A stretch of 64,000 nucleotides of DNA from Fonsecaea monophora (lineage: Eukaryota > Ascomycota > Eurotiomycetes > Chaetothyriales > Herpotrichiellaceae), in assembly GCF_001642475.1 (NCBI RefSeq), contig NW_019174062.1:16366-80365 (forward strand), given 5' to 3'. Positions 21,338 through 32,267 of the stretch are shown here, piece by piece (position 1 is the stretch's first letter; each line of letters begins with the position of its first letter). The notes under the pieces were generated by a model. The model was not told the origin of the DNA. It was given only the letters and a program-made list of their open reading frames with translations, and did not search any database. A program made the translations under genes and the position numbers.

Positions 21338-23339
21338 ATGGGTCTGTTCGGCAAAAAGACAACGAGCTCAGCTTCAAGCCCCGTCGAGCCAGCCCAACGA
21401 GCCAATGTCGAATCCGAAGATGCCGCTGTCGTACCCAGCCTGAGTGTATCGGAGGCAGATTCATTGGAGAAGAGTAGAGATTTAGAGACAACCATGGTGG
21501 ATGAGAAAGGGCCCGAGGCCAACCAGAAGATACAGGATGCTTCCCCAGTTGCGAACGACAATGCCGACTCTTCGCAAGGAACAGCGTACCTACCGTCAGA
21601 AAAAGAGGGGAAGACCCAAGAGGATGTTCAGGTTGAGAGTGATACAAAGAGCACCAGTTCCGTGAGTGTGGTTGGTCCCGCGGGCCCAGGCGACGATGAT
21701 GAAGTAGTCTATCCAGGCGGAGTGAAACTGGCACTGATCTGCCTGGCACTTTGTCTGTCGGTGTTCTTGGTCGCGTTGGATAACACCATTATTGCAACGG
21801 CCATCCCCAAAATTACAGATCACTTCAAGTCCTTGGGCGATGTCGGTTGGTATGGATCGAGTTATCTGCTCACCACTTGCGCTTTGCAGTTGTTCTTTGG
21901 AAAGTAAGTGCCCATGCAGATCACGCCGGCGGCCATGGCTAAGTTTATGTCACAGGCTGTACACCTTTTACTCTATCAAGACAGTATATCTGGTCTCCAT
22001 TGTCATTTTCGAGGTTGGGTCGGCCGTTTGTGGTGGCGCTCCGACCTCCGATGCACTGATCGTCGGTCGTGCGATAGCCGGTGTCGGTTCGGCTGGCATT
22101 TTCAGTGGTGCGTTGGTGATTATCGCATACACTGTCCCGCTAAAGAAACGACCCATCTACACTGGTATCATTGGAGCAATGTATGGGATTGCCTCTATTG
22201 CCGGTCCGTTGCTGGGTGGTGCCTTTACAGATGGGCCAGGTTGGCGTTGGTGCTGTAAGTGACCTTTAACGGATGTCTATCCTGTCCCGGCTGATCGATT
22301 GTTTAGTTTACATCAACCTCCCTCTTGGTGGCGTTACGCTCGTGGTGATTTTCATCTACTTCCACTCTCCGGTTCGTAAGGCTGAGCAGAAAGTACCACT
22401 TCGAGAACGTGCGCACCAGCTTGACCTGGGCGGCACTGCGCTCTTCATTATCGCCATTGTGGTCTGCCTGCTTGCCTTGCAATGGGGTGGCTCTACCTAT
22501 GCTTGGTCAAACTGGCGGATCATTCTGTGTCTCGCATTGTTCGGCGTACTTACCATCGTCTTCGTCATCCACCAGTACTTTATGAAGGAATATGGCACCA
22601 TTCCTTTCAATATCATCTCGCAACGAAGCGTGGCATCTGCATGTTGGTTCTCATTTACCCTGGGTGCCTCATTCTTCGTTCTGATCTACTGGGTCCCGAT
22701 CTGGTTCCAAGCCATCAAAGGTGCATCTGCGTTCAAATCGGGGATTATGTGCTTGCCCATGGTCCTGGCCCTTGTCCTGGCAAACATCGCCACCGGGGTG
22801 GGCACGACAGCGATCGGGTACTACGCTCCGTTCTATTTTGGATGTGTGGTTCTCTCTGCTATTGGGTCAGGTCTTTTGACGACTTTTGAGACCACTACCG
22901 GCCATGAGAAGTGGATTGGATATCAAGTCATATACGGTTTTGGGGTTGGCCTTGGCATGCAACAAGCTCTCATCACCGTCCAGACCGTTCTCCCTTTGAA
23001 GGATGTGCCAACTGGGACTGCGATGGTCATGTTTATGCAAACATTTGGCGGCGCCTTGTTTGTCTCGGTTGCCCAAAACATCTTTAACAACCGACTCATG
23101 TCAGAAATCCCTAAACTGGCTCCAGGGATCGATCCGGCCATTATCTTGCACGTCGGAGCGACGAGTCTCAAGGAACAGATCCCAAAAGCGCCTTGGCTGG
23201 GGTACAGACGGCGTACAATACCTCGTTGACGCAGACATGGTATATTGCCGTGGCGATGACTTGTCTGCAGCTCATCGGGGCTGTATTTGTCGAGTGGAAG
23301 AGTGTCAGGGGCATGCAGCCTGGAGGTATAGCCGCATAG
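21338..23339 (+). CDS. MFS transporter, DHA2 (14-helix) type, with frame break
   Basis: A drug:H+ antiporter-like major facilitator. The first 125 residues are hydrophilic (Ser/Glu/Asp-rich) and cytosolic. The first helix reads LALICLALCLSVFLVALDNT and contains the DHA2 motif LDNTIIATAIP. WRWCFYINLPLGG is rebuilt across an intron, as is typical of DHA2 exporters. Introns lie at about 21905-21957 and 22256-22306. The frame that encodes ...TSLKEQIPK ends at 23229. One base shift at the CCCAAAA run (23181-23187) restores ALAGVQTAYNTSLTQTWYIA, the conserved last helix, ending GMQPGGIAA at 23339. No GT-AG intron fits there. So this copy has either a real 1-nt deletion or a base-call error. It lies at the end of the catabolic cluster. 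Likely role: substrate or product export or import. Confidence 0.88.
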
Positions 23340-24507
23340 GGACCACTGATGAAGCCCTACGCTTGAGTTTTTTGTTGAGCATTTTTGCCGGGAGTTGGCG
23401 GCGATATCATGCTGGCGATTTGCATGTTGTGCATCTATGTCCAATGTTTGAGTTGCATTGGAAAAGCGAGCAATTGACCACTGCAAGGTCTTGGATATGG
23501 TCCTATGGTGGTTGATGCTCACGATATGGGGTGTCGTGAATCCCACTATTTCACGACTGGATAGACTAGACATACAGATTTGTCGGGACAGGAAGACGTC
23601 CTTGCTCTTGAATCTGGAAAAGTTGACCACCATGCTGAGATCTTTCCACTTCTCAAAAATCGAGCATATATTGCCTTGCTTGTTCACAGCGAGTATACTT
23701 CTTAGAGGCATGCTCGCCATCACCTCTGTCACCGTGGCTAATTCCTTTCATGCTCGACCCAAGGATGCTGGTGTGAGGGGCGGAGGAAATCGAGACGGCA
23801 GTTCAGGTTGTGTTCTGTTGCCTTAACCACTCGTGGTCAATGTTCCTGTCGAGCGGGCAGGTGATGACATCCATGTAGATTCGTCCGCAGACTTCTTGTC
23901 TCCTCGAACAACATCCACCCGCGCTGGCGTCCTAAAACGGCGAACGGTATCGTCCCTGACCGTGTCCCTCTCCATCTCCGCCTCCATCTCCGTGATCTTT
24001 GACTCTGACTGACTCCGCCCGACATCACTCTCGGTCCTCGATCCCAATCTCGGCGCGGTCAATCCTCGCCTATTAGCCAGCCAGCCATCCCTGAAACCGT
24101 GCACTTGCATTCGATTGATGTGGTTGGACACTGTTTCCTTGTCGCGTCGTGTCGTAAATCAGCGACGTCATCGTCGGATTGACTTGGATGATTTGGTGGT
24201 CGAGATGCCAATTACTTCGAATGCGTACGTAATGCGACCATTTCAGTCTTCATCGTCGATATATGATCCTTGGGTTTCCTTCCTTCCTTCCTTCCTTGGT
24301 TTTAGCTTTAGCTTTACTTCTCAGGTAGATCTTGTCGGGGGTTTCACATTGCTATAACTTACCATCCATACCATAGCTTGGGCTCAATGGCCACTCACAT
24401 AAAGACGGATCATCCTTTCCCATTCCTGACAATCTTTAAATTCATTTCCTCCTCGGAGAGCTGAGTCTTTTTTTTTTTTTTTGACATGGCCAATCTCGAG
24501 TGGGATT
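23340..24507. other. Intergenic
   Basis: About 1.2 kb with only short unsupported frames. It contains a pyrimidine-rich CCTT repeat near 24278-24297 and a T-run of about 20 near 24470. Confidence 0.45.
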
Positions 24508-25325
24508 TCATTTCTTGTGCAGACCAGGCACGTACACGTGGCGGAGGTATATGCCGTAGATGCTCAGGAAGATGGACACGACGCCCGAGTACCAGATGGA
24601 GACGCAGATGAACATCTTGTTTTCTTGGATTGGCTCCGAGGTCTTTTGAAGGAATGAATAAGAAGTTGGAGTGATTGAGAGGGGTAGAGAGACAGTGAAT
24701 GGAAGAGGTAGAGGTTTAATGAGTGAGTGGTGGGAGAGAAACCAATGAGTTATACTGTATTGATCACACTCTTGTGGAGGGTATAGAGAGAGGGATCAAT
24801 CGAGGAAAGAAGCCCTTTATAAATTGCAGAATAACGCTGAAAATGATGATGATGATGATGACTGAAAATAAATGAAACGCGATCAAAATTCCTCCTTCCA
24901 TGGACCCATATAGACCCTCCCCCCTCCCCCTTTTTTTTTTTTAATTCTCTCGTTCGGGGTTCATAGCTTACCTAGCCTACCAACCGTTGGTTTTATCCAC
25001 AACACAATTTATGAGGGACCACGGAGCTTTGCATTACTCGTTCCAGCACACACTCCCCCCGTATGGAGTGCAGTGCGAGAGATCAAACGGGTGGGTTGGT
25101 GGGGGAATGAGTGGATATTCTCGTGCGAGACAGAGGTCGGCCTCGGCGTCCTAAATACGAGTAATGTTGACGGACGACGGGTACGATGGTTGGGTACATA
25201 CCCCAGGCACCCGTGGCACACACATACATGCTTAGATGAGTATCTCGGATGTACAAGTGTGTCTGGGAGAGTTTGCTCGTGCTGGCACCACTCACGGCAT
25301 CGAGACGGTCCTCGTTGATCGTCAT
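24508..25325 (-). CDS. Possible 54-residue single-span membrane protein
   Basis: Too short to show as a normal open frame. Exon 1 (25325-25296) encodes MTINEDRLDA and ends exactly at a GTGAGT donor. A second segment (24642-24508), after a TCAAAAG acceptor, reads TSEPIQENKMFICVSIWY, then a hydrophobic stretch of about 18 residues (SGVVSIFLSIYGIYL), and ends RHVYVPGLHKK plus stop. Both junctions are phase 0. The product has an acidic N-terminus, one membrane span and a basic tail, like small subunits of ER or mitochondrial complexes. The intron of about 650 nt is long for this genome and could hide another exon. I do not recognise the family. Confidence 0.4.
24843..24860. repeat. ATG trinucleotide microsatellite
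   Basis: Six tandem ATG units, lying within the putative long intron of the small membrane-protein gene. Confidence 0.9.
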
Positions 25326-26646
25326 GGTCGTCAGCTTGTAAATCAGTGGTGGTAGGGTATGACGGCTTAGGTAAACATACAAATAGCACCTCTACAAGTG
25401 GTATAGTCCATCGACGTGTGTGCCCCAGCTCTGCTCTCTGGTTGGTGGTGGTCAACTCGTGCCTGGTACGGAAGACCTGGAAATGTTTTGTTCAGATGCA
25501 CAGTTGGAGCCCGGACCCGACGCCCTTCCGCGGTCCGGGATCCAGTCATTTCATTACGAGCAATGCAAAGTCGCGGATGAAATGGACCTGTGCTTTCATG
25601 GGGGATCGAAGTGATCGAATTTGATCGAAGTTCTTGATTGATTGATTGATTGCTCAGAACTTTTTTTTCTTCTTGCCGAGGAGGGATCAAGAGGATCCAA
25701 TCTCGCTCGGCACGTCGGGAACAAAAACTCCACGCGAAACGAAATCACAAGCACGAACAGGCCCCGAGCCAGCCGGGAAGGGGGGTCAAATCAGAATGGC
25801 ACTCATACTTTGTAGATCCCCTTTGACGTTTTATGGGCGTTTCTCATCTACAAGTACAGGTATGTGAAACTAGTAATTGGTCAGGCACTCGCTCTTCGGA
25901 AGCCGAGCCTGACATATATACCGAACTGATGCGCGATATATAAATACCGTGCATGCATGCATGAAACAAGGCTTGGGAACGGATGTCAAGTCCGTGATCC
26001 TTGTCGCGCTTTGTTGCCTTGGTCTCTGACCTTAAGTACTACCTACCTGCTCGTATGTACTATTGGGGATTTCTTCATCGCGTTCTCGGTGCCTCTACCG
26101 TGTTCTTGTTCCAGAGTACAAGCTCCGGCGACATCGAGGCCGATGGCAGACCAGAGTGGGTTGGGAATGATTCCAGAAAACATGCAAGTACGAGTAGTCA
26201 AAGTATGTCAAGCACAACTCCTACTCTCGTGTAAGTTCAGCAAATCGTATTAGTCACACAGCTTCTATTGTCTGGATATGTTCTCCTCCGGTGCTTGAGC
26301 CAATCAGAGGCACGTATGATATGGGTGGGTCTCACAGCCAGCTACAGCCAATCAGATGCTGTCAACGACTGTGTATCAGTGCCTCGTACTCGCATCAAGT
26401 TCGAGGCTGATAACGATCCGATATGATCCTCAGATCAAAACCACTCACCTCGGTCAAGACATTGGCATCTGGCTCATCTCTGTGGTCAGAATTGTCTCAT
26501 CTTACGAAGGTTGGGGTATAACAATACTAACTTGCAGCTGGTCACCCCTCCAATATTAGTCCAGGAACCTCGGTTCTCAGTTGACACACCAGCAATAAAC
26601 AACCCACAAAAAGATAAAAGCCTCGCCCATCTCGCCATGCCAAAAG
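25326..26646. other. Intergenic upstream of second regulator
   Basis: About 1.3 kb separating the small membrane-protein candidate (minus) and the second Zn2Cys6 regulator (plus). Short frames here (for example 26001-26234) carry no recognisable domain. Confidence 0.45.
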
Positions 26647-28617
26647 ATGCCGAGAAAGACGACAGGCTGTTGGACTTGTAGAGCGCGCAAGAAACGGTGT
26701 GACGACAGCCGCCCCTGCTGTTCTTCTTGTACATTGCGTGCCATAACCTGCTACGGGTATGGCGAGAAACCACAATGGATGGACGGTGGCGACACCGAGA
26801 AGGCCGTCATGGAAAACATCAGACGTCAGACAAAGGAGAGTTACCGAAGAAGACGCTCTCGAGGAGGCTCTGGCGCCGCCGCCAAATCTCGCCTCGCGAG
26901 GCGCGAACTTGCCCCGAGCACGTCCAAGTCCATCTCGACCTCGCCCTCCTCGCCTTTGCGTCCGCTAGGAGGAACCTCAACCTCGTCGCCGTCATCGGTT
27001 TGGCCGCAGGATAAACTTACGCCGTCGGACCATGGCATCGATCTTGCTCAGCGTCACCAAAGCTCGATTTGGGGCACAAGTCAGGACACGCTCGGCGCAT
27101 ACCTTGTTGCACGCCTCGCAAGAACTGAACCGCCGAGCCCAAACTCGTTCGACCCGCTGGTGGTCGCGGACCGCAATTACTCCGTCCCTACCTCACCAAA
27201 CACGTCCCTGAGTACCTCTTCTCTCCCATTCGACGTCCAAGAGATCAACCTAGTCATGTACTACCTCGACCACATATTCCCCCGACTGTCCCCTTACTTC
27301 CAGTACTACGCGGGAGACACCGGCCGAGGCTGGCTTCTCAACCTCTTCCTGCGGAACAAGCCACTGTGCAACGCTGCCGTCTGCCTGAGTGCGTGCGACA
27401 AGGCCCAGTTCGTGCTGGGACCCTTGAGCGACATCCCGCAACCGTACCATGAACTGGAAATGCAGCATTTGCGGAGCGTGGCAGACCTGCGCGACCATCT
27501 CGACCAGGTGTCCAAGAAGACGGGGGCCAGTCAGGTGGCGGCAGGCGTCGAGGCGCTGGCTTGTATCATACATATGATTTTCTTCGAGGTTGGTTTCAAC
27601 TCACCGTCATTACTCTACATTCTCTGCACCAAATTGACCACTTTTCAGCTTTGGATTCCACGAAAAGGCCTCATGAACGACTGGGTCATGCACCTGGACG
27701 CAGCCAGCGCGCTGTTATCCTCGCTTGACTCGTCGCCGTCGCTCATGTCTGAAACATCCCCCGCTTCCGACATCTCCCAAAGCCACGAATACCCGTCGCC
27801 GTCGCAATGTAACATCCCGACCGAGCTCCTGTCCGAAGGCGAGAAGCTGGCCTTTGACTTTTTCCTCGACTTCTACATCTCCTGCTTCATCACCGCTGTC
27901 GCGACCCTGGGTCTCACGCCGCAATCTGCCCGGTCGATCCGGAGGGTGCGCGCGTTGTGCGATCAAAACCCGACGAGGTTGTGGGACCGACGCGGATGCG
28001 ACGACACGGTCATGCTCACGCTCCTCGACATCGCCATCCTCAAGGACTGGAGACTGAGAAAATCTCGCAGTGGGACACTCAGTCTGCGAGAACTGACCCG
28101 CCGCGCCGAGCCGATCGAGAGTCTACTTCACGAGGGCGTCGCCAAGTTCGCCGCGACCACCAGTCCACAATCCCCGGCGCCTGCGAGATTCTCGTCCTGC
28201 GTGGACGAAGAAAAACGCATGGTCACAAACATCTACGTCAATGCGGCGCTGTTGTTCCTGCACGTCGTCGTGTCGGGCTTCCACCCCAACATCCCCGAGA
28301 TCCGCCAGGGGGTGCTCCGCACGCTCGACGCACTCGAGTACATGCGCGAGCACTCGTCGCACAATTTCCCCTCGTGGCCCTACTGCGTCGCGGGCTGTCT
28401 GGCGCTCGAGTCCGAGTATTCCCGGTTCCGGGCCCTGGTGCCGCCGAACGAACAGGGCAAACACCCGCTGGTGCTGTCGATCTGGACGCTCGAGATCATC
28501 GAGGAGTGTTGGAGGATTCGGGCGGCGCAGAGGCGGCAGCACCTGGAAGGCGGGGAGGAGTCTTGTGATTGGGTAGCCGCCATGAATCAGCTGGGGACGC
28601 GACTCCTTCTTCTATAA
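26647..28617 (+). CDS. Zn2Cys6 transcription factor (Fungal_trans_2-like)
   Basis: A nuclear regulator with a compact zinc cluster: cysteines at residues 8, 11, 18, 25, 28 and 35 in MPRKTTGCWTCRARKKRC and what follows. A basic and Ser-rich linker covers residues 50-130. A long helical region then runs from VMYYLDHIFPRLSPYFQYY to the C-terminus, in the style of Fungal_trans_2 (PF11951). The frame is open throughout, but 27589-27648 (60 nt, GTTGGT to TTTTCAG) is almost certainly an intron. Removing it joins MIFFE to LWIPRKGLMNDW, the conserved order in this family. The spliced product is 636 residues. It is convergent with the amidase. A role in regulating the amidase/DUR3-like module is plausible by position only. 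Confidence 0.9.
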   Translation: MPRKTTGCWTCRARKKRCDDSRPCCSSCTLRAITCYGYGEKPQWMDGGDTEKAVMENIRRQTKESYRRRRSRGGSGAAAKSRLARRELAPSTSKSISTSPSSPLRPLGGTSTSSPSSVWPQDKLTPSDHGIDLAQRHQSSIWGTSQDTLGAYLVARLARTEPPSPNSFDPLVVADRNYSVPTSPNTSLSTSSLPFDVQEINLVMYYLDHIFPRLSPYFQYYAGDTGRGWLLNLFLRNKPLCNAAVCLSACDKAQFVLGPLSDIPQPYHELEMQHLRSVADLRDHLDQVSKKTGASQVAAGVEALACIIHMIFFEVGFNSPSLLYILCTKLTTFQLWIPRKGLMNDWVMHLDAASALLSSLDSSPSLMSETSPASDISQSHEYPSPSQCNIPTELLSEGEKLAFDFFLDFYISCFITAVATLGLTPQSARSIRRVRALCDQNPTRLWDRRGCDDTVMLTLLDIAILKDWRLRKSRSGTLSLRELTRRAEPIESLLHEGVAKFAATTSPQSPAPARFSSCVDEEKRMVTNIYVNAALLFLHVVVSGFHPNIPEIRQGVLRTLDALEYMREHSSHNFPSWPYCVAGCLALESEYSRFRALVPPNEQGKHPLVLSIWTLEIIEECWRIRAAQRRQHLEGGEESCDWVAAMNQLGTRLLLL

Positions 28618-28758
28618 CAGCAAAACTAATCAACCTCTCGAAGGAGGGGGAAAACAAGGTGCCAGTGTTGCAATCAGTTTTTTTTTTAGAAAAAAAAGGG
28701 GGGGCTAACGTTGCAATCCCAAAAACAGGGGTTCCATTGTTGCAATATATACAAATAC

Positions 28759-30980
28759 TCATGAGCTCTTTTGCTTGACCGCCAATGCCGTGGAAATCAG
28801 CTCGACCAACCCGAGGATCTTCTCTTCCTGCAGTCTGCGTCCGACCAATTGCAAGCCCACCGGTGTGCCCTGCTGGACTTCTGGGTCGTCTGTTCGCGGT
28901 GAGAAAGAGTTAGCACAAAGTTTCACCTGATTGTGGACAATCCATATGTCCAGGGTCAAGGGCCAACAGCCATCGCTCTGCAGACAGGCTCATCGTAACT
29001 TACATTGTTCCCAGACTGTCTTGTCCAGGTCATTCATGGGCTTGTAGTCCTTGTCGAACGTGTCGATTGTCTTGTCGACTTTGGTCACGGGGAAGACGAC
29101 GGATGTGTAGTCGAGGGTGTTTACCCAGGGTGTATAGCCTATAAAGGGATTGGTGGTGGCATCAGCGATCAATTTCGCGACTTCCTTCCAAGAAGGAAGG
29201 ACAAGGGCAAGAAAGAGAGATAAGCAAGAGTAAAACGAGGACAAGAAAGAGAAATGAGAAAGAGAGGAATATGGGTTGAAAAAAAAAAGAGAGCAGGAAA
29301 GAATGAATGTCACGTACCAATCGGCATGGCCTTTTCAAACTGGAGCGCGGCAAACGGCGCGACGGGCGTGAGAATCGCGTCCACCGGTCTGCCCGACTGT
29401 GTCGACGCCGCGGTGCTGTTCCAGTAATCCATATATTCCTTCTGGTACTCGCGGACGCGCAGGTTCAGGTCCCAAACCTTGTCGACCGTCTTGGGCGTCC
29501 CGGCCTTTTCGCCGTAAAACTCGCGCACGCGGTCCTGGAGCGGTTCGCCCGAGAGTCCGATGTGGTGCCATATGTCGAGGCCGGAGTCGGCGGTGAAGGC
29601 TTCGAACTGTATGCGGCGTCGTCAGATATGGGCGTGAGATGGGATCTCTCACACACAGAGAGAGAGAGAGAGAAGGCAAAAGGAGCTAAGAACTTACGGC
29701 AAGTTCGACACCCTTCTTGTGCGACGGCGGGTTCCAGTCCACGACGTCGTGGCCCATTTCGAGAATGAGCGCCTTGACAGTCTCAAAGGCCCTCCTCACG
29801 CCAGGCTGGGGATTCACGACGCCGTCGCTCGGCAGCAGCCCGAACGTGAGTTTGCTCCCGTCAGCGGGGAGTGGCGCGCACAGCTCATCCCTCCAGGGCA
29901 TTTCCACCACGGCCGGATCGTGCAGCCAGGGTTGTTGGCTCATGATCGATCGGAGCATCAACTTCAATGCCCCCACGGACGAGGAGATCGGGCCACAGAC
30001 GGAAGGGATGGTGTTCTGGCCCGGCATGCTGTTGGCGGCGCCCGCGTATGGCAGACGACCAAAGGATGGTCTGATGCCGTAGAGTCCGTTGAAGGCAGAG
30101 GGGATTCTGGAGATGAGATCAGATGAGGGTTTCCGATTTATCACAGGATGAAAATGTCGGAGCATTGGGGCTCACTCACCTGATACTGCCCCCAATATCT
30201 GTCCCGAACCCGATAGGGCTTCCGCGCATACCGACCAGAGCCCCCTCGCCGCCGGAACTACCACCACAGCTCATGAGACGATTGTGCGGGTTCAAGGTGA
30301 AGCCGACGATGTTGTTCCACGTCAACCCGCTCATGACGGTGTGTGGTAGGCTGGTCTTGCAAAAGGGCACGGCGCCCAACGCTTTAGCCTCGCGGACCAG
30401 TTCGCTGTCGGTATTCCTCTCCTTGCCCGTGCCCGTGACGCCTTCGAAGGTGCCGATCCACCCGACGTAGCCCATGGTCGTCTCGACGCCCTTTATGTGG
30501 AACTGGTCCTTGAAACTGACGGGGAGGCCGTGCAGCGGGCCAGTCGGACCGTTGGCGGCGGCGAAGGCGGCATCGAGTTCTTTGGCTTGCTCGATTGCTA
30601 GGTCGAAGAAGATCTCGTGCAGGCAGTTTGTCTGTTTGATGGAAACTTGGTAAGCCGCGCTCAGATGTATGTACACATTGCAAAAGCACGAGGATACAAA
30701 CCAACTGATGCGCCAACGCGGCACGATGGCAAAACGCCGTAACGACCTCGACAGCCGTCCACTTCCCCGAGGTGGTGTGTTCCGTGATCCGCACGGCATC
30801 GCTCTCTGTGATCTCGATCTCTCGAGGAGACAGAAACTGCTGCACATAGGCGCCTGTGACGTCCCTCTGCTCAGCGGGCGAGGGGAGAGGGGGCGTAAGT
30901 CGCCATTCCGGCGGGATGGCGGCGAGGGTTGACTCTCGCTTCTTTTGCGCGCGTTCCTGCCAGGTCGGGAGCGAGCCCAT
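28759..30980 (-). CDS. Amidase (acetamidase-type, amidase signature family)
   Basis: Hydrolyses a carboxamide to acid plus ammonia. Six exons are read. Exon 1 starts at 30980 (MGSLPTWQERAQKKRES) and exon 2 resumes at NCLHEIFFDLAIEQAKELD. The catalytic Lys lies in LPVSFKDQFHIKG, and the signature CGGSSGGEGALVGMRGSP with FGTDIGGSIR supplies the Ser-cisSer part of the triad. Middle exons carry IPSAFNGLYGIRPS and the LTPVAPFAALQFEK region. The last exon starts DDPEVQQGTPVGLQLVGRR and ends KQKSS at 28759. Overall it resembles Aspergillus AmdS-type general amidases. It is divergent from the DUR3-like symporter, with three GATA-factor sites between them, which fits nitrogen-source use. Confidence 0.94.
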
Positions 30981-32267
30981 GATGATGACAAGAGAGAGAT
31001 GAGTTTCGAGGAGATAGTCGAGAGATGAGAGTTGAGAGGCGATGGGTTGATTTCTCCTTAAGTCGTTGGGTTGGTAGGAATGCAACATGTATTATATTCC
31101 ATCATATTCTATCAAATCGAATTATATTTATTTATTTTGTTTGTATTGTTTCCTCGGTCTGTATCTGGGTGACCCCCTCATCCAACCATCAATCTATCCA
31201 CGTTTGGTCTCGTCTCGTCTCGTCTAGTAAGACTCACAATTCTGCACTGTCGCCTGTCGCGCGCCGCGCATTGCAGGAGGAGATGAGCGCAGTAGAATGA
31301 GTGGCGGATACATTTGCCGTGGTTGGGGACGAAAGCGCACCTCAGCTCTTGTCCTTGCCCACTTGGTGAACCTCGCTCGCTCAACTCACTGGCTGGATGG
31401 CTGGCTGATAACCTTGTAACCTCGTACCGACATCTATCTCGTGCGGCATTGACATGGAGAGAGCAGTTGAATTACCTCCCCCTCAGCGTCCTCCCTCTCT
31501 GCGTGTCTTGGGTAGATAGACCAGCTCGGACGAAATGGACTCGGCATGCTTAATAATTATTGCCGCCTGCGCCAATGGCGGCGCATGCGAGACACTAACA
31601 TGTCTAGAGATACGAAGATCGGAGAGCGCGATATCACCTAGGCTTCAGTCTGGAGCCAATGAGATGCGAATAAACGACTCTACCAAGTGCGGGAAACAGG
31701 GGTAGACGTAGGCGCAGTTGAATTCAACGGCGGCTACCTTTCACTGTACTCGGTACATACATCGAACCTGTCTATCTATCGATGTACCAAGGTACTAGGC
31801 TAGTTCTATCTATTCCCGTTTCCCCCTCATCACCGTCTCTATTGATCCTGTCGCAGTCGATCGACGGCTAGACTTGCGCCTCGCATACAAGGAGATATCC
31901 GTTCTGGACTTACCGTCTTTCTCGAGATTCTGTTTCTGGTTCTCGCCACCAAAGAACCGAGTGTATTTGTCGAATATCATATCTCTTATCTTGCACGGTC
32001 CAGAGAGTGCTACCTGCAGGATCGGATCAACCTTTCCAAGCCTGAGGGACCCCTTCCCGTTGGGGGTTTCCTTATCTCTCACATTATCCACGAGCGAACA
32101 GACGAGCAGATGGAGATGGGGAAGGATATAAAAACGGGCGACGCAAAGGTCGACCCCCTGCGGCGTCCATCTCGCTCATCGCCATCAACAATAACGAATC
32201 CAGCCCTCCTTCCACGGTGCTGCATTTCTTGTCTGAATACCGAACCTCTACCTCCTCATCGGTCGCC
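30981..32267. promoter_or_regulatory. Divergent amidase / symporter intergenic with GATA sites
   Basis: About 1.29 kb between the two divergent starts. HGATAR-type sites (AreA family) are seen as TGATAA at 31406-31411 and as CTTATC (complement GATAAG) at 31985-31990 and 32071-32076. The last two lie 200-280 bases before the symporter ATG. A TCTCG pentamer repeat lies at about 31207-31225. AreA-type nitrogen control is inferred from these motifs and the products, not shown. Confidence 0.5.
32127..32133 (+). promoter_or_regulatory. TATA-like element, DUR3-like gene
   Basis: TATAAAA about 135 bases upstream of the symporter start codon. Confidence 0.4.

Noticed and set aside
914..23339. Secondary-metabolite biosynthetic cluster
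   Set aside because: No polyketide synthase, NRPS, terpene synthase or prenyltransferase backbone gene was found, so a catabolic reading is preferred.
26001..26253. Two overlapping short plus-strand frames upstream of the second regulator
   Set aside because: No shared conserved block and no start context; likely leader sequence.
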